DNA of 64,000 nt, taken from the NCBI RefSeq assembly GCF_028769735.1, contig NC_088170.1, positions 46,358,585 to 46,422,584 of the forward strand, in the 5' to 3' direction. The translations under genes were made by a program, and so were the position numbers. Below the pieces are notes generated by a model. It was not told where the DNA came from. It did no database searches and saw only the letters and a list, made by a program, of their open reading frames with translations. Below, in pieces: positions 28,864 to 40,502 of this stretch. This stretch comes from Zonotrichia leucophrys gambelii. Taxonomy: Eukaryota > Chordata > Aves > Passeriformes > Passerellidae. The first letter of the stretch is position 1. The number at the start of each line of letters is the position of its first letter.

Positions 28864-29178
28864 TGTAGGGGGATAGACTATAAGTAAATAAAGGTAGTAT
28901 AGAAAGTAATCTTACCCTCTAAAGAGTTGCAGCTGGGTTAGTTATTAAATATTAGGAGCAGGCCTGATGTTAACAGGCCACACCTGTAGCCAATAGGAAG
29001 AGTGTTATAAAAGAGTGGATTGGTTGATTGAGGGGAACTGGAGTTATTTGGCTGCTATGAGGATGAGTCAGTGCCTAGAGGAGATGCCTACAAGAAACAT
29101 CAAGGAGGTACAAAACTCTAGCAATACGGAACCTTTGTAATATAATTACATTAGAAATCTTGTAATATAATGACAAGA
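28864..29178 (+). mobile_element. probable solo LTR of an endogenous retrovirus
   Basis: The block begins TGTAGGGGGATAGACTATAA and has a retroviral U3 promoter layout: CCAAT at 28990-28994, then TATAAAAG at 29006-29013 with a GC-richer leader after it. Both sides carry the 6-mer AGTTAC (28858-28863 and 29179-29184), which may be the target duplication. The right end is not a clean CA, since a CA occurs three bases earlier (29174-29175), so the exact end is uncertain. No gag, pol or env frame is present, fitting a solo LTR. The text resembles passerine LTRs I remember, but I ran no search. Confidence 0.65.
29005..29014 (+). promoter_or_regulatory. TATA box of the LTR
   Basis: TTATAAAAGA lies 11 bases after a CCAAT box (28990-28994). 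This is standard spacing for a Pol II LTR promoter. Whether it is active is unknown. Confidence 0.5.
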
Positions 29179-29699
29179 AGTTACAGAACTAGATGTTAAT
29201 ATTCTCCCAAAATTAATGAGGCATTGAATGCATCTCTACTGCTTGGCAGTCATCAGTTGTGTCAGAGAGGACTGGTCTCCAAATCAAATGGGCTGATCAT
29301 CAGGGTTGCTGAGTTTTCAACTGATTTTCTACTCTATTCCTGGAATTTTATATACTTCGAGGAAATGTTTTCCTCATTTAATCCCTTCCTGTTAACTGCT
29401 GCAGTCACAAAATTTTAACTTCTATGTGTTTCTTTTCTTATCTTGCATGGTTTTAGCACACACATTCAAGTCAATTTTCTCAGTGAAACCAAGTCAAACT
29501 TACAGAGATGTGCTGTACCAACCTAGCCCTGGCAACAGAGACAACTGAATTCCTCCACTGTCCAATTATCCTACTTTTTTCCAGCTTGAAACCTACCACT
29601 TTCCCCTAAATTTTGACTTGTTAATGTTTCTCCTGGGCTAGTAGACTTTTTTTCTCACCCTCTAGTCAAACCCTATATTGTTTACTCAGAGAGAAAATT

Positions 29700-30110
29700 T
29701 GTGGGGATTGAGGAACTCGAGGAGGGTGTGCTGAAAAGGTCCCAGCTGGCAAAATTTCTCTTTATTTTGCTCCTAGCTTGTGAACCCTGTATCCCAGGGC
29801 CCAAGTAATGGATCTGATCCCCTAAAAATGACCGGTTTTATCATATTCTGAAGTAGGCCAGGAAGAGCAATTGGCCAATCAAGTGCCCTGGCCAGCTTTG
29901 TCCTATTTCACCAAGGGGAGAGCTGCTTCTATCCAAAGTGTTCAGGTTTTTGGTGTACCCTGCTTGAAGGGGGTACTGCCTCCCACTCTTTCTGTGTAAG
30001 CACTTTAGGAGTGACCTGGGGCAGTCATTCCCTGCCAGAGAACCTAGACATTCCCTCAGAGAAAGAAAAAAGCATCTTGAGCAAAAAGTGGTGCAGAATA
30101 AAAGGGAGTC
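29700..30110 (-). mobile_element. possible degraded LTR, minus strand
   Basis: Read on the minus strand this block has LTR-like order. A GATTGGCCAAT CCAAT-type box (plus strand about 29871-29881) is followed by TATGATAAAACC (about 29839-29850). An AATAAAG polyadenylation-type hexamer comes next (about 29760-29766), and the element then ends at CCCCACA, which is TGTGGGG at 29700 on the plus strand. I could not find a matching target duplication, and the far boundary near 30110 is a guess. It could instead be unrelated GC-richer sequence. Confidence 0.35.
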
Positions 30111-32220
30111 AAGGAAAAGGGAGTCTTTTGTATTCCATCACTCTTACACTCAACCATGCAATTTTATAAATTACTCCATCTCAGATCTAAGCCAACTCTG
30201 CCTGTTAACAAAAAAGTTAATTTTCCTTAAAATGTTTTACTTAGGGTTATACTTTTTCCATAACTACTTCAAGAAAATTCATCACTGAAGTGATTTGAGT
30301 CTTTGAAAATGTAATTCATTGGTACGTAGGTGTGAATAGGATCAGAAACCCAAAACTAATATATCTTTTGTCAATTTTATATAATTAATTTGCTTTCTTT
30401 GATACACGTAGGGGTGTGTTTTGTTTTTTTTTGATAAAATCTCAGCTTTCTTTTTCAGGCAGGCAAAATTTTGAAGACCTAAAGGAAGAGCATGGAGTAT
30501 TTCATAGGTTTCTATTGTACCTGTTTCACTCTTTGTTCACTAAGAAAAAAAAAGTATTGAGAAATGACTTTTGCCTCTAGTTTTTAACACTGATTTTCAA
30601 AGAAACAAAAATTCGCTTCCCAAAATCTCAAATAGAAGCTTTTATTTTGAGAGACCTGCAGCAGTTAGACTTGCAACTAATCTGTTTTCAATTAATGTAC
30701 TGTTTTACTTAAGTTCTTTCAGTTTTTTATTATATACATATGGATGGAGAAAAAGAAAAAAAATTGTGGCAGGTTCAATGTTTAAATAATGTATTTTCTA
30801 ATAAATTTTGCATAGGTTATTAAGGAAACTCAGTCTTTATCACAACATTTTTCCAATGAATTCTGCCAGAATAGCTTCTCCAATACAGATTGGGAACAAT
30901 TTCAGTTATTATTTTCAAATACTATTCCTGAATATGTATCTTCCCATAAGGCAGAAATTGGATTAAATTAATCCATTTTAAATAGATGTTATGATAATTC
31001 AGACTTTGTCACTGTGGTTTGTGACTGCTAGTTTGAGCTCTAGTGCTGTACCCTTAAGTCATATAATTCTCTTTTGTACCTTGTTTATCTTGCATCAAGT
31101 AGGCAAGACTACTTAAGATCCCAAGATATCAGGCTGATACAAAAAAAAAATTAAGAACTAAAGTCTTTTCTCAGTCCTGGCTTGAATTGGTAGACCAGGA
31201 GCTGCAGTAGGATCCAGAATCACAAGGCAGCAGCACCTCAGGACCATCACAATTTTATAATGGCGCCACATACAATTGCTTCTTGAAATGAAATAGTAAC
31301 TGCTCTAGAAAAAAACTGTTACACAAGTATTGTGAAGTAAGAAAATTAATTGGATGATTTCAGAGAAATCTGATTTTTTAAAATTTTTGACAATATACTG
31401 ATTTTTATCTTAAAATATTTCTGCACTGCTGACATCCTATCGTTACCACATAGGCAAGCATAGCATGTGTTCCCATATGATTAGCTCTTCAAATACTTGT
31501 TCTCAATTTTGTATTGACAGTATAGTATGAAATACATGATGACATGCATTGTGGAAATTTCCTCTCACATTCTGCCACTCCCATAATATATTTTGCAATT
31601 TCTGAAGTCACATAGAACACATCATAGCCTAAAATAATGCAAATAAAGTTGACAGCATATTCATTAAACTTTAGAGCTTCCCATCTTACTAAAACCAAAA
31701 ATTTTCTCTACCTTATTTTTTACCACAAGAATAAACAATTAATTTTTTTTGCAAATCACCATTACACCACATTTCTTAAGGCATATCCATTTGCAAACAT
31801 CATGTCAGTAGCTGAATGTCTGAATTCCAAATGATGCTTGATATGGCAGCTTTGCACTCATAAATGCAGTCTCTGTGTCTGTGCAATAAAGCTCAACAGC
31901 AGTCAAGGTGCTATTGGTTGAGAGAAGAAGGAAATGTCCTACTCACAGGAATATCATCAATACATGCTTGCACTATTTGATCCATGGCAGCCTAAACTGT
32001 TCATATGATCTTTCAAACTGTTATTCTGAAAAACATAACACCAAAAAAGAAAACTTTATAGTTGCCATGCTACTTTGCAGTTCCAAATTGACCCATATTT
32101 CGCACAGAGGGTTGTGTTATTTTAAGTAGAGGGAAAGTTTTACGTGGAATAAAGACAACTGATTTTTGGGAAAACTCACAGGACAAGGAGAGGGAGGTCT
32201 GAAGTCCCAGGGTTACAGCC

Positions 32221-32317
32221 TGCTTATTTTCTGTCATTTTTTAATATTATACTTGCAAAAAATAAAATAAAAATCAGCTGCTTATTTTCTGTCTTTTTTC
32301 TTATATTATACTTGCAA
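32221..32317 (+). repeat. imperfect tandem duplication, two copies offset by 58 bp
   Basis: The segment TGCTTATTTTCTGTC...ATATTATACTTGCAA occurs at 32221-32258 and again at 32279-32317 with a few differences, separated by an A/T-rich linker. It is a local segmental duplication of no obvious function. Confidence 0.85.
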
Positions 32318-33626
32318 TATAACTTGGGCTGCTACTAATTTTTTAATTGTCAGGCAAATTATGAAATTATGTGTGAGCTGCCAAATGCTGTGCTCCAAAA
32401 TCCTTATAGACCTATTAATAGTTGATCCTTACTCTTCAACTGGGGCATTTAGGTGATAGAGTGTTTTTCCAAAGTCTCTACACATAGATAGTAGGATTGT
32501 GGCATAGTGGCTGGAATTTTAATGCAACCATACAGCATCATTCAGCTGGCTGTCATTCCTTAGTGAGTGCTGTAAAAAACTCAGACTGAAATAGAATACA
32601 AAGGAAAGCTAATTTTCCTGTGATGTCTTTTTCACAAAATTATTTCCTTTAATGCTTATATTTGTTGTCACTGGAAGCCTTGGAATCCTATTGATGTTCA
32701 AAACCCTATGAGATCAGGCATTTGAGCTCTGAAGTCAAGCTTATATTTCCTCTAGAGGTGATTTCATTAGTGATGTCATGACATAAAGCATTTAAGGCTA
32801 CTTCAACTAATTAAATGTATCACTGGTGGATGCTCTGGATAAACATGGACACTGACCCAAATCAGCAGAGCTCACACGTACATCTCCTACAGATACCTCT
32901 TAGATTTCTAGCATCCAGTCAGGAAGAGAAAACATTAGGTCATTTATTAAATTAAAAGGATAATATAATTTTCACTAAATGTCAGACATACCTCAGGAAA
33001 CAATCCTCTTATTGAGGATGCTCTCAATAATCCTTAATCCTCCATGCTTTTTGGGGGATGTTTATTCACTTGTCTCATTGCTAATGTAATTTCATTAGGT
33101 CTTCTTAATCTAATCTTGTTGATTGATACTAAAGCTGATTTAAGAAATTTAAAAGTCAGAGTAAATATAAGACATTTAGAACAATTAATTGCATCACATT
33201 TCTTGATGTTAATTTAGAAACAATTCTTTGATTACATTGAATTTTGTTGATCCAGAATTATTCTTTGTATCATAACAGACATAAGCATTTGATAAAACTA
33301 TCAATCACAGCATCAGTTACCATATACAAAAAAATGTAATTTATTTGTTGCTTGCTGTTACTACTGAGACCAAATTCTAATTTCAGGTAAACTGAAACTA
33401 ACCACGGTGGAGGGACTCTATTTTGCCAGCAGAAAAAAAATCACCATTTATATTTCTGGACAGGAAAATGGAATTTGGCCAATATTGGTTAAAATGCAAT
33501 TACAGTGACACAGGAGAGAAAGAAGAGAAAGGAAAGTGGATCCATCTTGCATAGTGTATTGCTCTTTCCATCCTCTTGAACCCCAAATTTCCATCCATGT
33601 ACATTTCCTATTTTCTCTGTCTCTAG

Positions 33627-33709
33627 CTGGAAAAGGATTGAGCTGCTGGATAATTTAAGCAGCTGGTGCCATTTCATACTTGCTGACAGTTCCTCAGTGA
33701 CACTGAGAA
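33627..33709 (+). CDS. candidate internal exon (unrecognised)
   Basis: A strong acceptor (TTTTCTCTGTCTCTAG) precedes an 83-bp open stretch ending at a donor (CTGAGAA followed by GTAAGC at 33710). The two other frames have stops. The open frame reads WKRIELLDNLSSWCHFILAD then SSSVTLR. It needs an incoming phase-2 exon and leaves in phase 1. A matching phase-1 acceptor with an open frame occurs at 38829-38952, but its acceptor is weak. I recognise no protein family. Confidence 0.25.
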
Positions 33710-34299
33710 GTAAGCAGCAACACTGAAAGCCCCAGAGCTTGCCTTGACTTGAAATGCAGCTGACTTTGTCATCTTTATCTGAAATCAGTTTTTGAAAGCA
33801 TCCTGAAAGACTTAATAATGAGGCCATTAATTCATTAATGACCACTGTAATTTTTTTTAAATCCAGTTTAAATCCAATTATTTTGACAATTGTTCATTTC
33901 TTAAGCAAGAAAGCTAACAAGAAAAAAATTGCAATAGAGCCTGGTATTATATTTCTGATCATGTCTAATTTTAAAATATTTTTTCCTAGCTGTCTTTATT
34001 GACATGTTATGTTACCAACTTTTTGCTCTTACAAATGTCACAAAATGAATTGTCAGTTTGTCACAGTGAATCAGAAAGTTCATTCCTGTATCCCTCACCT
34101 TGGACACAGCACCATGATAGCAACATGTGGCCCTTTTTTAAAGGGACAATCTCACCACCATGAACCCGAGGTGAAGGTCTACATCACCTAAAAGAATTTA
34201 CTCTTTGCATGACGGGGTATTTGGGGGGCAGAGTGTGGGGGTAGGAGTAGGGGGCTGGTTTATCAATGTGTTTTTTGGTTTTCCTTCATTTTCAGGCAC

Positions 34300-34903
34300 A
34301 TCCCTCTTCACATAATGGCCAGCCCCTTACCACAGGCCCTTTTCTGTCCCAGGGGAAGGCCATTCATTTCCCTGTCTCAGGGGAAGGCCTTGTCCTGGCC
34401 TCTGCTGAGAGCAGGTTTGCCCCCGAGCAGGCTGTGTGGGCCGGATAGCTCAGTCCTTTATGGGGACAGTGTCCAAACCCAAGCAGCTCTCAGCTGCTGG
34501 CAGTTTTAGCAAGCATGAGGGATATCAGCCCTTTAGTGATTATCAGCTCTTTGAGTTCAGCTCTTTTGCTTGCTAAGGCACCTCAGGCCGGCCAGCAGAT
34601 GCAGAGAGAGGAGGCTGCTCCGGAGTTCCACAGCGATGGCTTTACTGGGGGTCTCTGAAGGGTTCCAGCAACAGCTCTTCTAACCAGAATGGGCTAAAGC
34701 AGCCCATTATACAGGGTATAGGGGATCCAAAATTGTCCTGTAGCAGGGGTTAAGGAGAAGTGACCTATGGGGTTACAGAGAGATAAGCTGGGGTCCACAA
34801 GGCAGAAGACAGGGGCTTCTTTGCTATTTCACCATGACTTGGTGTTCCCTTTCTTTAAGCCTCTGCTCTCCATGGGGCCCTAGCAAGCCCATGGCCTGCT
34901 ACA
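34300..34903 (-). mobile_element. endogenous retrovirus LTR fragment, minus strand
   Basis: On the minus strand the element starts at 34903 with TGTAGCAGGCCATGGGCTTG. It runs through CCCTGTATAATGGGC (a TATA-like box, about 34707-34722 on the plus strand) and an AGTAAAGCCATCG segment (about 34634-34646) where an AATAAA-type signal is expected. This is the layout of a full LTR. The left boundary is uncertain. The GC-richer part at about 34300-34495, which has an internal duplication of a CAGGGGAAGGCC motif, may be an adjacent ERV remnant or flanking DNA. No protein-coding retroviral frame is seen. I place it as a passerine ERV from memory, not from a search. Confidence 0.6.
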
Positions 34904-34925
34904 GTAGCTGACTGCTAGTGCTGGG

Positions 34926-35310
34926 CAGATCTGGCCCTCCTGTGGCAGGTCCCACATCAGGCACAGCTGGTTCCTCCTGTGGCAGGTGTCACAGCAGGCA
35001 CATCTGGCCCCTCCTGTGGCAGGTGTCACACCAGGCACAGCTGGCCCTCCTGTGGCAGGTGTCACACCAGGTACAGCTGTCCCCTCCCCTCCTGTGGCAG
35101 GTCCCACATCTGGCACATCTGGCTGCTCCTGTGGCAGGTGTCACACCAGCACAGCTGGTTCCTCCTGTGGCAGGTCTCACGCCAGGCACAGCTGGCCCCT
35201 CCTGTGGCAGGTGTCACGCCAGGCACATGTGGCCCCTCCTGTGGCAGGTGTCACACCAGGCACAGCTGGTTCCTCCTGTGGCAGGTGTCACACCAGGCAC
35301 AGCCTGCAGT
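34926..35310 (+). repeat. minisatellite, about ten copies of a ~37-bp unit
   Basis: The core TCCTGTGGCAGGTGTCACAC recurs about ten times, each copy followed by CAGGCACAGCTGG-type sequence. Spacing is 35-42 bp. Variants include GTCCCACATC and GTCTCACGCC in the centre. It starts about 20 bp past the LTR edge at 34903. Because 37 is not a multiple of 3, all three plus frames and two minus frames stay open with cycling repeats, which explains the 66-163 codon frames here. None of them should be taken as genes. Confidence 0.95.
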
Positions 35311-35660
35311 TCCCTGGGGATGCGCACCGGGTCCCGCTGTCGCCCCCGCTCCCGGCTGAGGTGACGGTGACCCGGGGGGACACGGGCTGGGCAGGGGGAG
35401 CTGCCCTGAGCCTGTCACAGACAGAGGCCCCAGGGCTGAGATCAAAGGTTAAATGGCTTTTTGCTGCCATCTCTTGATAAAGCAGAGGAAAAGGCAGCAG
35501 AAGCGGATTGTGTGCACCATCCTGGGGCTGGGGCAGTGCCCGGCGCTGGTGCTGAGGAGGGATTTGGATTTACCGGGGAAGGACAGAGCACTGAGGAGTT
35601 GTCACCAGCGGTGACAAATGGGCATCAGCACTGCGTGGGGAGAGACGTTCATTAGGAATG
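35311..35660. other. GC- and CpG-rich patch beside the minisatellite
   Basis: The sequence after the minisatellite is GC-rich with several CpGs (for example around 35321-35380), then fades into ordinary sequence by about 35660. It has no recognised gene. It may be the rest of the unit that seeded the minisatellite, or a small CpG island. It has no splice-consistent open frame that I can defend. Confidence 0.4.
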
Positions 35661-38600
35661 ACTAAAGCCTCACTGCCCTGACTCAGGGCTGCAGGAGGCT
35701 GCGAGAGAAAAGTGGTTTCTGCCTTTGAAGGAATGAGTAATCTCCTAATGGCACAGTCTCTGTGTACTGCACAGGGTTTTTACAGGTGAAAGAGAGCTTT
35801 CAGCTGTAAAAACAGGCTTGAAATGTAGGCTCTGTCATTGTAAGAGATGGGAGGTGTAGACCAGGAGTGGCTGCAGAGCTCTTAAGAACCCGAGTCCCTG
35901 TCAAATTTCAGTGATGGGGGCATTCTGTGGCTGGATTACTCAACTGGCTCCCCAATATTTCACACGTCCCACAACTCCCATTTTGTTGGCTAAATCTTCT
36001 GTGTTGACACATTTGGATCATCCACCACTGCAGATCAAGCAAATCATAGGTCAGCAATGAATTCTAATGAAATCTAAGTAAGCACACTTTCCTTTTTAAA
36101 TTTATGGAGAGAAAAAAATAGAAATGAAGATTTAAAAAAAAAAAAGTTAATTATCAGTTAAATTCTCAGTCTTTCACGTAGGCTGTCTTGAAGACTTTGG
36201 CCCATAAATACTCTTTTTATGAGCTCTAAGACTGCCATAATTTCTGCTTAGCCAATAGTAAGACTGTGCCTCCCTATGATACAGAAAAAAATGAAAGCAG
36301 AATAAATTCAAATCAGCAGAGAATTTACTGAGTAATTCCTTTAAACAGGCATTGCATAAAATACAGCTGTGGTCCCTGAATAGAGCCCAGAATCCCTACA
36401 GACAACTCAGAGTCCTCAGAGAACAAGATACATTCCTCCTTGCCTCCTCTGCCTCCTCTGGCTCCTGATGCTTTGCTACTCTCCTGGGTGAAGTGGGACT
36501 GAGGAGGCAACTAAATGAGTCCTCATTAGCTGGTGGGTTCTGAAGTGTGTTAGTCACACAAGTAGTCCATAAAACAATTTTCTTATGGAAATCTTCCAGT
36601 GAGACCTTGAGTGAATTATGCCTCCATCATAAGGTGGCAGCTGAGCAAAGGGGGATTTAGAAAGAAGATTTTTCTTCTATAGCTTCATCTTATCTAAGAT
36701 GAAGAGATGCGGGGGTTTTATTGGCCCTGACCTGTTAGCAGAACAACAAATGGATTAAGGTTGTGATAAACTTAAAACGGTAAACAAACAACAGAAGAAT
36801 TTTTTATTTTTATTTAAACTATTTGTCCTTAACTTTTCTCTGGAACTCATTTCCCATTTTTGAGGATTGCTTGGAAAGTTTAAATTATTTTAAATATTTT
36901 TATTGACAGCCATCAGTGGAATCAAAAACAGATTATACCAACAAGTATCAATGCTCTCTTAACCTTTAAGATGTGAAATGAGTATCACCATGAGCATGCA
37001 CCCAGCATATATATACTTTTCATTTGGTTAGACTAACATTCCTATGTAACATTTGTATTATCCAGAAAATGGAGGATGAATACAACACTATGCTTTAAAC
37101 CCGTTAGTAAAGGAAACACAGTGACAGCTTGAAAAATGAGAACCAAAATTCTAAAATACTTGTTATCTCTTTGGTGGCAGCCTAGGTATATCCTGACTGC
37201 TAACTCAACAACATTTACAATTAAACACGGAATTCACTTGTTACGCCTATGAATGCCTATAAGGTCTTTTTTAACAGAACTCTGTATCCTAAAAATAATG
37301 TTTATTTTGATGGATTGGAGAAAGTTTTAGTCCCTTCTTTACAAAAATGGCTAATCAAAATAAAGTAAAAGGCAATACACACTTACTAAAAATAAGAGAG
37401 GACTGGAAGGGCCAAGAGGTTCCTCTCTCTTCCTTTAGTCACATATTGTATATGAACTTATTCAGTTTCAATAATGCTAGAAAATTATCTCTCTTTCTCA
37501 ATTTTAAATTTTAAATGTCATGTTCATAATATTTCAAAGTTGTGGCCTCAGCCATAATGACTTTTAATTTTCCTAGACCACCTAGTAGTACTCCTCGTTG
37601 CACAGGGAGTTACACCAAGGGCTTTCTAGTATGAATTGCTTAATCCCCGCAGGACTCTTGGAGAAAAGAATCCTTTCAAAGAGGGATATGATTCCTGTAT
37701 ATGTATTTGAAGCCATATTCCAACGCCCTGCTAGATCCTCTAGGAAATTCTAATTGTGTTTAGCTGTCATCTTAAGTTCTAATGTGATTTAATGATATGG
37801 GATAAGAAGATTATTCTGATAGGATATTAAAGGGAAATATCAAATGGATTTAATCCCATGTTTCTGCATCAGCATCCTCAAATGACCTGTGATGCTGAGC
37901 CACTGTAATTCCTAATGAGAGCTAAGCTTTCTGTCATCATGGTTCCTGTAAAACTTCCAACTGGAAACACCAGTTTAAGAACTATATTTAAACTTAATTG
38001 AGGGCTGAGACAGACAGGCAGATAAATGCTCAAATACAGAAACTTCCATTAAAAATAAAAAAAACCCGAAACAAAACCTAAAATCATGCTCAGAGGTTGA
38101 AGACAAAATTGTGTTTTGATAGTGAGCTGTCCAACCTCATGACCCACAGGTAATTGTGACTGTAGTAATCATATTGATGATCAGTAGAAGCTTTCTAAGG
38201 TATGAATTTTGTTGTCTCCATATGGCAGCAGACGTTGCAGAATGATGTTATGTTACTGTTTAGCTGCTCCAGCTTTCTTCAACAGCCATCTAGAAAATGA
38301 GTCTGCTGAATCTTGGGAAGTTATGCACAGATAGAAATAATGGAAGAGCAAACTAGAACTCCTGCCTCCTGCTCCTAATTGTCTAGATGACCTCAGTCAA
38401 ATTATTTTATTATAGGCCAAAGTAATTTGTGTGTCAATACCAAACACTCTCATTTCCTTTACTTTTGGTCACATCATGGTGTTGCTAACTCAAGATAATT
38501 TCATAGGTGTGTAAATATATGCTTTCTGGACATGATTAAAGCAAAGGCCAGTGCTCTGATTCTGACATAAGTTTGTTTTCCCCATGCACATTTCCAAAGA

Positions 38601-40434
38601 ACAGCTTTGGTTTAGGATAGACATAAAAGAAAGTGAAAATTTCTTTAAGACTACATCTAGTCTTCTACAAATCTACATGTTACCTCTCCAACAATTAAAG
38701 AGGCAGCTAGCTGTGTATATGAAAATACTTTACCAGGATCCATTAATTAAGATCTGTATGTGAAGTGGTAGCAGGCTTAGGTGTAAATTTGTTAATACTG
38801 TTAGCCATTATTAGCTGTTATGTGCTAGATTATTTCAATGCTGTCCTCATATTGCATGACAGCATGCTGCAATGCAAAAGGGACATAAATCTTTGTCATG
38901 AACCTTGTAAAAAGGTGGATGAGAGAGAGGAAAAATGGGCTTTTATTCCAGGGTAAAACATCCAGCACAGACTGGGTTTTCTGCAGCAGTTAATGCCAAA
39001 GCAGATGGAGCTATTTTGAAGACTTTTTCATTGTTATACCGATATTCTCATATTTAAAGACATGTTAGAGAATGCTAATATAGCCATCACTTTGCTATAA
39101 TAAAGGAGTTTAAAAGATAAGCTATTTTTAAAGAGGTTTTTCTCTGTTGAATCCATTCATTTGCCATCTAGGAGACAGTATGATCAGAGTGGGAACTAGA
39201 AGTCACTGACACAACAAAGTCTCTGCTAAATGTGATTGTCCATCAGAAGCTTATGGAACTCACAGGCTGACTTTTCCTGTACACAAAATATATAAAAATA
39301 AGAGCTATGTTGCCTGAAAAACTTTAACTCTGTGGATTAAAATAAGGATTCCTTTAAAAAAATTCAAACATTTCAGTATATAGAAGAAAATTTTATCCAT
39401 GAAATGTTAAATCTTTGGGAGTAAAATACACTGAAGAAAAATAAAATGTTACTAGTACATATTTTGGTAGAAGGGTCAATTACATAATTATGAATAAACC
39501 ATTGACACGTAAAAGATAATATCTAAAAAATTTAGATAAATGGCTGCAGTTATTCTACTACCCTAAAAAATCTCAACATGAAGAGTTCACCAAGCAGCCA
39601 AATTACGAACACTATAGAGGATTGTGGAATTCTTTAGTCAGAAAGCAATTCTTCCTTTCTACTTTTGTTGATTTCAAGAATTTTGCACCAAATCATTTTT
39701 ATTATATGAATATCAAGGTATCCTACTAAAGATTAGCCTGAAGTACAAACTACCCTAACCTAGGCGTTTCCTATTGAATTTGCATGTTGAACTTCTACAA
39801 TGTTCTAGTGTTTCACTCCCTCTTGTCTTTGATGAGTGCACAATCCCCCCAAAAACCCCTACTGATTCCACTGAGATATTTCTACTCCATCCCCAGATTC
39901 CAGCACAACACAGCAGCCAAAGCAAAGCAACCTGCTTATGGATTCCCATGCCTAATTCAACAGAAATAACACGGGGAGTGCAACTAAGATTTGATTCATT
40001 GCAATGTTCAACTGGAATCCAAGTGTGTTTCCACAGAAAATTCAGAAAATCTAATCCTTTAAATTGAAGGAAAAGTATCAGAAATTTGTAAATTAATGCC
40101 TACAGATGCAAGGTAATGCACAATTAAGTAATGGAGTGTAGCATATGTCCTACATACTCGGGTACAGTGGGGGGCAGCCATACTATTAGAGCACCAATCT
40201 CTGCATTGCAGACCATATGGCACATTTGTAGACCACTTGGATGCTGCAGCTGGTGCAAAATGAAGTTCCTATTTGCTTAGCAGATCTGGCAGCAGGAGAA
40301 TACCTTATGCTAGTGATATTTTTACTACATGTTCCCACAGTACAACTTTACACTTTCTAAAGTGTGCTAAGTGTGCACAGGATTGCTAAACCTGTGTATG
40401 CTTTTGATGTTTGTTACCTGAAAAGCTTCTTTTT

Positions 40435-40468
40435 CTTCATGGTAAATCTCTTTTGATTTACCATGAAG
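40435..40468. repeat. perfect 14-bp inverted repeat, 6-nt loop
   Basis: The left arm CTTCATGGTAAATC (40435-40448) and right arm GATTTACCATGAAG (40455-40468) are exact reverse complements around TCTTTT. As RNA or single-stranded DNA this makes a short hairpin. The stem is too short for a typical pre-miRNA. A second perfect hairpin follows 12 bp later. Confidence 0.95.
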
Positions 40469-40480
40469 TATAGCAGCATT

Positions 40481-40502
40481 TACTTCAGTAGATACTGAAG
40501 TA
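40481..40502. repeat. perfect 10-bp inverted repeat, 2-nt centre
   Basis: TACTTCAGTA (40481-40490) is followed by GA and the exact reverse complement TACTGAAGTA (40493-40502). It is close to a true palindrome and lies directly downstream of the 14-bp hairpin. Confidence 0.95.

Larger units (their letters stand above)
30111..34299. other. AT-rich noncoding stretch
   Basis: I see no gene apart from the weak exon candidate at 33627-33709. An imperfect 58-bp-offset direct duplication lies at 32221-32317. The rest is AT-rich sequence with short homopolymers. Confidence 0.5.

Noticed and set aside
34918..35477. Long plus-strand open frames of 126-163 codons with SCGRCHT/LLWQVSHQ repeats
   Set aside because: They are translations of the ~37-bp minisatellite in its rotating frames. 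Both strands are open for the same reason.
36627..36640. TCATAAGGTGGCAG as a CTCF site
   Set aside because: Only the 3' half fits. Three core positions mismatch.
38829..38952. Open stretch reading DSMLQCKRDINLCHEPCKKV, in phase with 33627-33709
   Set aside because: The in-phase acceptor at 38828 has almost no pyrimidine tract and the better acceptor at 38862 breaks the phase. Kept only as a remark.
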